Assembly: GCA_016222815.1 (NCBI GenBank)
Contig: JACRQE010000003.1
Span: forward strand, 310,001-374,000
Source of the DNA: Candidatus Uhrbacteria bacterium
GTDB taxonomy: Bacteria; Patescibacteriota; Patescibacteriia; 2-12-FULL-60-25
Direction of reading: 5' to 3'
Length of the DNA: 64,000 nt
Shown: positions 58,629 through 64,000 of the stretch, piece by piece
Layout of the letters: every line of letters starts with the position of its first letter
How positions within the stretch are numbered: position 1 is the first letter of the stretch
The notes under the pieces: generated by a model
Told to the model about the DNA's origin: nothing
Databases searched by the model: none
What the model saw: only the letters and a program-made list of their open reading frames with translations
Program-made: the position numbers and the translations under genes

Positions 58629-60503
58629 TCAGTTGCAGTCCAGGGTGTACACGCCCGCGTTGGGCGAGATAGTTGGAAACCAGGCCTTGCCAGCGTTGTA
58701 CCAGACTGCGACACCTGGGCCGTACGCGAGTCCGTCAGCCGCATAGGTCGCAGGCTGACTGACTTGGTCGATTGTCGTAATCTTCAGGTTGCCAGGCTGA
58801 AGTGGCTCGGAGCCACCTAGGGCGAGCGTTGTCCCTGTTCGAGCCGAGAAAATCGGCGTGTAACCGTACGTGTTCTCGTTGACGTAGGGCGTCCAAGTAG
58901 CCAGGTTGTTGGTCACGTGGTACACAACGCCTTTGCCGGTCGTCGTACTTCCCGAGGCCCACAGGTCGCCGGTGGAAGATCCGTGGATCGCCTGAAGCGA
59001 TGCACATTCGGCTGGAACCGAAATCTTGCTCCACGTAGAACCGTTCCACCGGATCAGGAAGCCCGCCACCGGGACAGTCCCACCACCGTCGACGGGCACG
59101 GACTCTTCACCGGTGACAAAAACATTCGAGGGGTCCAGGCCCCAGACATGGTAGAAACGGCCGTACCCCGTGGACGAGGTCGGAGCCCCGGTGTCCATCC
59201 AGCTAGTTCCTGACTTTCGCCAGACTTTGTAGCCTGTGGTCTTCCACCCTGTCACGAACACGTTGGAGGAATCGCTTCCCCAAATGCTTTCGAACGACTT
59301 CGCGTATGGCTCATTCAAGTCCTCTACCCAGCTGCCTGTCGTCTTGTGGAAGAGCATGCCCTGGGTTCCTGAATTACCTCGGGCTGCTGCCCATATGTCA
59401 TTCGGGCCCGAACCCCAGATTTCGTGTATCTCCTCCGCTGTAGCCGGGGATCCTGAAATCGTCGTCGCAAGTGCCTCGTTGAGCCACGTGCTTCCGTTCC
59501 AGTGCGCGACCACGCCCTTGCTGTAGCTCGCTGCCGTCACGTAGACGTTGGAGTTGTCAGTTCCCCAGATGCCTCCTGTCAGGTCGGCCTGCTCGCCGTC
59601 GATCTTGAACTGGTCGAATGCGGCGTGCCTCGTCGCGTTGTTGCACGTGAACGGTTGCGGGACGATGTTGCACTTGGGATAGCCCGTGAAACCGCTGGCG
59701 CAAGCGCCGCAGCTCGCAGTGTCAAACCCCGTGTCGCAACTGCACGTTCCCGTCTGGTCGTTGCAGGTCCCATGACCTGAACAGTCGGCCGGACACGCTT
59801 GGACGGCGTAGCACGTCGGGTAGTTCTTGTACCCGGTCGCGCACGATCCGCAATCAGGGGTGTTGAAGCCCGTGTCGCAGGTGCACGTCCCGTTGGACGT
59901 ATCGCACGAGCCGTGGTTCGAACAGTCGGCCGGACACGGAACGACAATCGTTCCGCCGGTCCCCGAGTCAGTCGACCCGGTTCCGCCGGTGTTCGATCCG
60001 CCTGTACCCGAGCTTCCGCCCGAGCCAGAGGTTCCACCTGAACCGGTCTCGGCGTCGCCTGCGTCATCGTTCGGTGCGCTGGAGTAGCCAGCCGCGCCGC
60101 CCGCATCAGCATCCGAACCGCCTGCTCCTCCAGCTTCTGCGTCGCCGCCGTCGTTGAGAGGCGCGCTGCCGAATCCGGCCTCGCCGCCTACTCCCGCCGT
60201 ACCGGCATTTCCGCCAGCATCCTGGTCGGTTCCACCGGTCCCGGAGCCGCCAGACGTACCGCCAGTGCTTCCTCCGGTAGATCCGCTTCCGCCCGTTGCC
60301 GAGCTTCCGCCGATTCCACCAGCTCCTGACGTACCGGCGCTTCCGCCAGTTCCGCCATCCGGAGTACTGCCGCCTGAGCCGCTCGTGATAATCGGCTGGC
60401 TGGGTGAGTCGTCGCTCCCGCAACCGGGAACAACGAACGCGTTGAAAGTTACGAGCAGGGCCCCAGCGGCCCAGCCCAGTACCCGCAGGGTCTGCTTGTT
60501 CAT
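58629..60503 (-). CDS. Lipoprotein with Gly/Ser/Ala linker, EGF-like modules and propeller-like repeats
   Basis: A 624-aa protein starting at the ATG at 60503 (GAGG upstream). A lipoprotein-like signal ends at VVPGC (Cys28). Residues about 35-185 are a GGSAGTSGAGG-type linker with Asp-rich interruptions. Two EGF-like modules follow (about 188-270), for example CPADCSNHGSCDTSNGTC and CPADCSGHGTCNDQTGTC. The rest has about five 40-50 aa repeats of the form (I/V)WGxxxxxVFVTG...WNGSTW, suggesting a beta-propeller. The whole architecture is familiar from myxobacterial surface lipoproteins and unusual for Patescibacteria, so transfer is possible. It probably acts as a surface binding protein. Confidence 0.85.
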   Translation of the reverse strand: MNKQTLRVLGWAAGALLVTFNAFVVPGCGSDDSPSQPIITSGSGGSTPDGGTGGSAGTSGAGGIGGSSATGGSGSTGGSTGGTSGGSGTGGTDQDAGGNAGTAGVGGEAGFGSAPLNDGGDAEAGGAGGSDADAGGAAGYSSAPNDDAGDAETGSGGTSGSGGSSGTGGSNTGGTGSTDSGTGGTIVVPCPADCSNHGSCDTSNGTCTCDTGFNTPDCGSCATGYKNYPTCYAVQACPADCSGHGTCNDQTGTCSCDTGFDTASCGACASGFTGYPKCNIVPQPFTCNNATRHAAFDQFKIDGEQADLTGGIWGTDNSNVYVTAASYSKGVVAHWNGSTWLNEALATTISGSPATAEEIHEIWGSGPNDIWAAARGNSGTQGMLFHKTTGSWVEDLNEPYAKSFESIWGSDSSNVFVTGWKTTGYKVWRKSGTSWMDTGAPTSSTGYGRFYHVWGLDPSNVFVTGEESVPVDGGGTVPVAGFLIRWNGSTWSKISVPAECASLQAIHGSSTGDLWASGSTTTGKGVVYHVTNNLATWTPYVNENTYGYTPIFSARTGTTLALGGSEPLQPGNLKITTIDQVSQPATYAADGLAYGPGVAVWYNAGKAWFPTISPNAGVYTLDCN

Positions 60504-60589
60504 GACTGATACCTCGTTGTAAAGAGCCAGGTTGAGCAAAATTCGCCCACCTATCGCAAGACCCACCACGGGTCCCGCTGACAAGTTTC

Positions 60590-60618
60590 AGTAAAGCACT
60601 AAATCACGGATTTGTCAA
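60590..60618 (-). promoter_or_regulatory. Promoter of the EGF/propeller lipoprotein
   Basis: A perfect TTGACA (60618-60613), a 17-bp spacer and TTTACT (60595-60590). The start is near 60583, giving a leader of about 80 nt with a Shine-Dalgarno site. Confidence 0.85.
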
Positions 60619-60678
60619 TCCACATCAGACCTGGTAAGTTATCACGTTTTGTAACTTGATCTGTGCATAAAAACGGAA

Positions 60679-60705
60679 AAACGATGGCCTGGATGGTCAT
60701 CGTTT
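60679..60705 (-). terminator. Terminator at the end of the 60.7-61.0 kb unit
   Basis: AAACGATG (60679-60686) pairs with CATCGTTT (60698-60705), extended inside by GCC/GGT. On the minus strand it is followed by TTCCGTTTTTATG. No annotated gene precedes it on this strand, which implies an unrecognised transcript upstream of it. Confidence 0.75.
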
Positions 60706-60733
60706 CATGATAGAGGGAGCTGGGTAGTGGGAT

Positions 60734-60753
60734 GCCCCGACATTCGTCGGGGC
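60734..60753. repeat. Perfect GC-rich hairpin
   Basis: GCCCCGAC (60734-60741), ATTC, GTCGGGGC (60746-60753). There is no T-tract on either side. It resembles a dispersed palindrome or a structural element of the surrounding transcript. Confidence 0.6.
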
Positions 60754-60810
60754 GAGGGGGATCGACTCAGTTCAACATACACGCCTCCTTTCCTGGGGCT
60801 GTTAGCTCAG

Positions 60811-60978
60811 TTAGAGTGAGCGGTACAAGTACCGCATGACTCCGCAGAGCAAACGCTCCAACGGAGGAAATCGGGTTTGCGCTCGATGCGCCATTCCCCG
60901 ATCCAGGGTGTAGTTCCGGTGAGCTTTCGCATCGAACCGGTTTGTCTCCTGCGTATGCTTCTGAATCAATCCAGCCAT
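60811..60978 (-). CDS. Possible small basic protein (55 aa)
   Basis: An ATG at 60978 opens a 55-codon frame to TAA at 60811. The product is basic, begins MAGLIQKHTQETNRFDAKAH and ends RLLCGVMRYLYRSL. No family is recognised. It lies between a perfect TTGACA at 61049-61044 and the terminator at 60705-60679. Against it: no Shine-Dalgarno, the ATG sits in the loop of a CCAGCC/GGCTGG hairpin, and the region is rich in stem-loops, which fits a structured RNA as well as a gene. Confidence 0.3.
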   Translation of the reverse strand: MAGLIQKHTQETNRFDAKAHRNYTLDRGMAHRAQTRFPPLERLLCGVMRYLYRSL

Positions 60979-61020
60979 GTAGGCTGGTGAAAAGGGCTAT
61001 CCGCGTTCAGCGAATATAAA

Positions 61021-61049
61021 TGCTTATCATTTACCTAAATACCTGTCAA
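61021..61049 (-). promoter_or_regulatory. Candidate promoter of the 60.7-61.0 kb unit
   Basis: A perfect TTGACA (61049-61044) on the minus strand. The -10 is ambiguous: GATAAG at 15 bp spacing or TAAGCA at 17 bp, or a TATATT further down at 61018-61013. The uncertainty lowers confidence. Confidence 0.4.
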
Positions 61050-61172
61050 GACCGCATGGTTGAGCACAAAAATAGGTGACCATACGACAAGCTCAGGGCA
61101 AATTAGTTCGTGAGTCTGTCGAAGGAATTCCGGTTATGCAGTTCAGGACTACCAACTCGGTTGGGATTAACG

Positions 61173-61178
61173 TACAAT
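61173..61178 (+). promoter_or_regulatory. -10 of the OYE/FadH-type gene (leaderless)
   Basis: TACAAT at 61173-61178 ends 10 nt before the ATG at 61188. The -35 is weak. Confidence 0.5.
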
Positions 61179-61187
61179 ATCCCTACT

Positions 61188-63116
61188 ATGCCCTATCCCC
61201 TTTTATTTACTCCAGGCAAAATCGGTAATTTGAAACTCAAAAACCGATTGGTCATGCCGCCCATGGTGCGCAATTACGCTGACGAGAACGGTTTGGTCAC
61301 CCAGCGCTATGTCGATCATATTGAGTCCATAGCAAAAGGAGGCGTAGGCATGCTGGTCCTCGAAGCCAGCTTCATCCGCCAGGATGGTCGAGGCTTCAAG
61401 AACGAACTTGGCATCCAATCGGACAAGACAATCGCCGGCTTGAAGCGTTTGGCTCGAGTCGCCCACAAACATAAGGCCGCGATCGGCATCCAGCTTTACC
61501 ACGCCGGCCGCCAAACGAATTCCCAGACCACCGGTATCCGCTGTGTAGCGCCGTCCCCCATCGCCGATCCCATCAAACAGGAAGTCCCGCACCAATTGAC
61601 GACAAAAGAAATCGAAGCGCTGGTCAAGGCTTACGGTGCCGCAGCCAGAAGGGCAAAAAAGGCTGGACTTGATTTCGTCGAGATACACGGCGCCCATGGC
61701 TACCTCATCACGCAATTCCTCTCGCCCTTCACCAACAAACGCAAAGACCGTTACGGCGGTTCGGCGGAAAACCGCTTCCGTTTCTTGGCCGAAGTTTTTG
61801 CCGCCGTCCGCAAAGCGGTCGGAAAAGATTTTCCGGTCACGGTTCGATTGAGCGGTGATGAATTAGTTGCCGGAGGTTTGCGCTTGAAAGATACGGTCTT
61901 GATCTCCAAAAAACTTGAAGCGCTCGGAGTCGATGCTCTCCACATATCCGCCGGCAATTACGCTTCCTATGTCCAAGGCATGATGATTCCACCCATGGCG
62001 ATTCCTGATGCACCGCTCGCTCATTTGGCTAAAGGCGTCAAACAGGCCGTCAAGATCCCGGTCATCGCTGTGGCGAAAATCCGCACACCAGAACTTGCTG
62101 AAAAACTCCTCAAGAATAAAACCGCTGATTTCATCGCAATCGGCCGCTCTTTATTAGCTGATCCCGAGTGGCCTAAAAAAGCTAAAGCCGGGATGGCTAA
62201 AGACATCAATAGCTGTATCGCATGCAACCAAGGCTGTATCAGCCGTCTTTTCGCCGACCAGGATGTGTGGTGCACGGTCAATCCGGTGTGCGGCCGAGAA
62301 AAGAGGTTCCTGGCAAAGCGCAAAGGCAAGATCAAAAAAGTCCTTATCGCCGGCGGCGGACCTGCCGGTATGCAAGCCGCCATCACTGCGGCTAAGCGTG
62401 GACACAAAGTGACGATTTTCGAAAAATCCGCACGTCTCGGCGGCCAATTGTTTGCCGCATCAGCCGCTCCCTACCGAAAAGATTGGGATTTATTGCGCCA
62501 GTCTCTTGTCAAACGCATCGCCGATTTAGGCGTCAAGGTAAGGCTAAAAACAGAACTGACTCCGGATATCGCAAGAAAAGAAAAACCGGATGCCGTCATC
62601 GTCTCATCAGGTTCTACACCGTCCTGGCCAGAAATACCCATACTCGCTGGCGTTGATGTCATGACCGCTCGCGACGTCATGGAAGGAAAATCTAATGCCA
62701 AAGGTAAAGTCATCATGGCCGGCGGCGGATGCGCCGGTGCGCAGACAGCCGAACATCTTGCGAAGAAAGGCCATAAGGTCACGATCGTTGAGGCCAAAGG
62801 CGAAATCGCGGCAGAAGCTCCGGTGGATGAACGGATGTTGCTTCTCGGACGTCTGGCAAAGGCCAAAGTCGACACCCTGATCAACACAAAGATAAAGCAC
62901 ATCGGGAACCGTTCCGTCATCGTCGAAACTTCAAAAGGAGAAAATACCATTAAAGCCGACAGTGTGGTCCTGTGTTTCGGTTCGCATAGCGAAAACAACC
63001 TTGCCTTGTCGCTCAAATCATTGGTCCCGCAGGTAATCCTCGTGGGCGACGCCCTGAAAGCCCGCCGCGTGACCGACGCCGTGCTGGAAGGCTCGCTCGC
63101 CGCTCTATCGCTTTAA
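61188..63116 (+). CDS. NADH:flavin oxidoreductase / 2,4-dienoyl-CoA reductase family (FadH-like)
   Basis: A 642-aa flavo-iron-sulfur enzyme. The start MPYPLLFTPGKIGNLKLKNR is the family N-terminus. The OYE-type FMN barrel (1 to about 330) has VEIHGAHGYLITQFLSP and FVIAIGRSLLADPEW-like sequence (here DFIAIGRSLLADPEW). A 4Fe-4S motif Cys-x2-Cys-x3-Cys-x11-Cys lies in CIACNQGCISRLFADQ...WC (about 344-364). The FAD/NAD domain has VLIAGGGPAGMQAAITAAKR and KVIMAGGGCAGAQTAEHLAK. FadH reduces dienoyl-CoA, but Patescibacteria generally lack beta-oxidation, so the substrate here is open (trimethylamine-dehydrogenase and enoate-reductase relatives share this layout). Confidence 0.88.
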   Translation: MPYPLLFTPGKIGNLKLKNRLVMPPMVRNYADENGLVTQRYVDHIESIAKGGVGMLVLEASFIRQDGRGFKNELGIQSDKTIAGLKRLARVAHKHKAAIGIQLYHAGRQTNSQTTGIRCVAPSPIADPIKQEVPHQLTTKEIEALVKAYGAAARRAKKAGLDFVEIHGAHGYLITQFLSPFTNKRKDRYGGSAENRFRFLAEVFAAVRKAVGKDFPVTVRLSGDELVAGGLRLKDTVLISKKLEALGVDALHISAGNYASYVQGMMIPPMAIPDAPLAHLAKGVKQAVKIPVIAVAKIRTPELAEKLLKNKTADFIAIGRSLLADPEWPKKAKAGMAKDINSCIACNQGCISRLFADQDVWCTVNPVCGREKRFLAKRKGKIKKVLIAGGGPAGMQAAITAAKRGHKVTIFEKSARLGGQLFAASAAPYRKDWDLLRQSLVKRIADLGVKVRLKTELTPDIARKEKPDAVIVSSGSTPSWPEIPILAGVDVMTARDVMEGKSNAKGKVIMAGGGCAGAQTAEHLAKKGHKVTIVEAKGEIAAEAPVDERMLLLGRLAKAKVDTLINTKIKHIGNRSVIVETSKGENTIKADSVVLCFGSHSENNLALSLKSLVPQVILVGDALKARRVTDAVLEGSLAALSL

Positions 63117-63184
63117 TCCGATCGTCAACCGACCCGATAATCTCAAAAGTCACGAAAATCCGCTGGCTCAACTTGCTCCGGATG

Positions 63185-63193
63185 TGATATTCT
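63185..63193 (+). promoter_or_regulatory. Extended -10 of the GT28-like gene
   Basis: TGA followed by TATTCT (63188-63193), ending 11 nt before the ATG at 63204, again a very short leader. Confidence 0.45.
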
Positions 63194-63203
63194 ATTTGTC
63201 GTT

Positions 63204-64000
63204 ATGCATAATCCGATGCACACGCACAAGAAAGCCTACGTCGTCTCCGTCAACATGGGCTACGGCCATGAACGCGCCGCTTACGGTCTACGTGACCTGG
63301 CCTACGGCGACATCATCACGGCAAACGCTTATCCCGGTATCCCGAAGAAAGACAAGAAGCTCTGGACAGAAAGTCGCAGCCTATACGAAGCCATCTCGCG
63401 CCTCAAGCCGATTCCTGTACTCGGCGATATGATATTCGAGGTCATGGACAAGATGCAGCGTATCGCACCTTTTTATCCGCGCCGCGATCTGTCTGCACCT
63501 AACATGCAGATCAGACAGACGTATTATTTCATCGAGAATCTTGGGCTCTGCAAGCACCTGATCGACAAACTCGCTAAGCATCCCCTGCCTCTGGTATGCA
63601 CATTCTTCATGCCGGCTTTTGCCGCTGAAATCTACAATTACCCGGGCGATATCTATCTTGTGGTCTGCGATGCCGACATGGCCCGTGCCTGGGTGGCACG
63701 CGATCCCAAAAAAAGCCGCATAAAATATTTCGCACCGAACGGTCGCGTGGCTGAACGACTGAAACTTTACGGCGTCAAAGCGGAAAATATCTTCTTGACC
63801 GGCTTCCCTCTTCCCAAAGAACTGATCGGCGGACCGGAGGGCACGATAATCAAGAAGGATATGGCCAAACGGTTATGCAATCTCGATCCGAACGGAGTTT
63901 TCCTGAATAAATATTCCCGGACCCTGCAGGCTGAACTTGGCGAGAATACCTGCCCGATAAAATCAGACCATCCCTTGACCCTGACTTTCAGCGTGGGCGG
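63204..64000 (+). CDS. GT28/MGDG-synthase-like glycosyltransferase, cut by the window end
   Basis: The first 265 codons of a gene that runs off the right edge. It begins MHNPMHTHKKAYVVSVNMGY and continues GHERAAYGLRDL: the GYGHxRAA pattern near residues 19-26 is the N-terminal loop of MurG/MGDG-synthase-like glycosyltransferases. LVCTFFMPAFAAEIY, DIYLVVCDADMARAW and FLTGFPLPKEL follow in family-like order (donor-independent N-terminal Rossmann domain). The C-terminal domain that binds the nucleotide sugar is outside the window. It may glycosylate a lipid; the acceptor is unknown. Confidence 0.65.
   Translation, partial: MHNPMHTHKKAYVVSVNMGYGHERAAYGLRDLAYGDIITANAYPGIPKKDKKLWTESRSLYEAISRLKPIPVLGDMIFEVMDKMQRIAPFYPRRDLSAPNMQIRQTYYFIENLGLCKHLIDKLAKHPLPLVCTFFMPAFAAEIYNYPGDIYLVVCDADMARAWVARDPKKSRIKYFAPNGRVAERLKLYGVKAENIFLTGFPLPKELIGGPEGTIIKKDMAKRLCNLDPNGVFLNKYSRTLQAELGENTCPIKSDHPLTLTFSVG

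Larger units (their letters stand above)
60679..61020 (-). ncRNA. Candidate structured transcript of unknown function
   Basis: About 340 nt without a convincing gene, bounded by a TTGACA box (61049-61044; GATAAG at 15 bp or TAAGCA at 17 bp) and an intrinsic terminator. Stem-loops follow one another: CCAGCC/GGCTGG (60971-60987), CCGG...CCGG around GCGAAAGC (near 60916-60941), ATCGGG/CCCGAT enclosing GCGC/GCGC (about 60870-60901), CTCCG/CGGAG enclosing GAGC/GCTC (60840-60866), GCGGTA/TACCGC (60820-60835), GCTCA/TGAGC (60805-60821). It does not match RNase P RNA, tmRNA, SRP RNA or tRNA as far as I can see. Confidence 0.35.

Noticed and set aside
60734-60753. GCCCCGAC/GTCGGGGC hairpin as a terminator
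   Set aside because: No T-tract follows on either strand; the nearby hairpin at 60679-60705 fits a terminator much better.
60797-60835. tRNA-like 5' half on the plus strand (GGGGCTGTTAGCTCAGTTAG)
   Set aside because: The D-arm wording is tRNA-like, but no anticodon arm, no T-arm and no matching 3' acceptor (CAGCCCC) were found in the next several hundred bases, and no group I intron core was recognised. The segment overlaps the minus-strand candidate unit.

Overview
The window reads as a stretch of a Patescibacteria (Candidate Phyla Radiation) chromosome, probably from the ABY1 side (Uhrbacteria- or Magasanikbacteria-like). That placement is inference from gene content I recognise: a CxxC-x17-CxxC protein, DUF5671, YtxH, GIY-YIG and SIMPL proteins, a VirD4-like ATPase with a short partner, and a secreted protein ending in a FIWSD...DWTNGY tail. 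TGA is an ordinary stop codon here (for example in dus), so this is not a code-25 lineage. About 55 genes are tightly packed, mostly on the minus strand, with many 1-8 nt overlaps.

Layout. 0-5 kb: a partial gene, a DUF362 protein, a secreted pentapeptide protein, a CxxC protein, an IMPase/FBPase-fold enzyme and a lipase-like hydrolase. 5-12 kb: tRNA-Asn, then a minus-strand block that transcribes a small membrane protein, uvrB, an alkaline-phosphatase-fold gene, dnaG and rpoD. 12-19 kb: DUF5671 with a membrane-anchored partner, dus, an M23 peptidase after gltX, and glmS. 19-21.6 kb: a large lipoprotein with a Gly/Ser/Ala-rich linker. 21.6-31 kb: the complete F1Fo ATP synthase operon atpZ/I-B-E-F-H-A-G-D-C, running on into thpR, a WecG/TagA transferase, an unknown gene and a C39-like gene. 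31-34.6 kb: ddl-tatD-cvpA, rsmI and a secreted protein. 34.7-38.1 kb: a lipoprotein and clpB. 38-45 kb: a hypothetical gene, YtxH, pgi, acylphosphatase, PEBP, rsmE, a methyltransferase, an M20 peptidase and an ATP-grasp gene. 45-50 kb: a SIMPL protein, an unknown gene, tRNA-Gln, GIY-YIG and dnaX. 50-56 kb: a hypothetical gene, the VirD4-like ATPase with its partner, a CorA-like transporter, cysS and a coiled-coil protein. 56-64 kb: an S74-type surface protein, a second Gly/Ser/Ala-rich lipoprotein with EGF-like and propeller-like repeats, an unexplained intergenic unit, an OYE/FadH-type oxidoreductase and a partial GT28-like glycosyltransferase.

Regulation is unusually readable. Many genes have a sigma-70 -10 box ending only 7-12 nt before the ATG, often as an extended -10 (TGn), which predicts leaderless mRNAs (gltX, clpB, dnaX, cysS, the CorA-like gene, the ATPase partner, the M20 peptidase and others). 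A second class has longer leaders and Shine-Dalgarno sites (both linker lipoproteins, the ATP-grasp gene, the unknown gene at 46.4 kb). clpB has a CIRCE-type operator (9-9-9 inverted repeat) on its promoter. The ATP-grasp gene has a roughly 200-nt leader holding a leaderless 23-codon ORF, an intrinsic terminator, a sequence able to pair with that terminator, and a hairpin over the ribosome-binding site.

Several families of short palindromic or heptameric repeats sit between genes, and a few have entered coding sequence (dnaG linker, dus) or supply stop codons (dus, tagA). The best candidates for something undescribed are the ATP-grasp leader, the 60.68-61.05 kb transcription unit, and the pair of myxobacterial-style lipoproteins.
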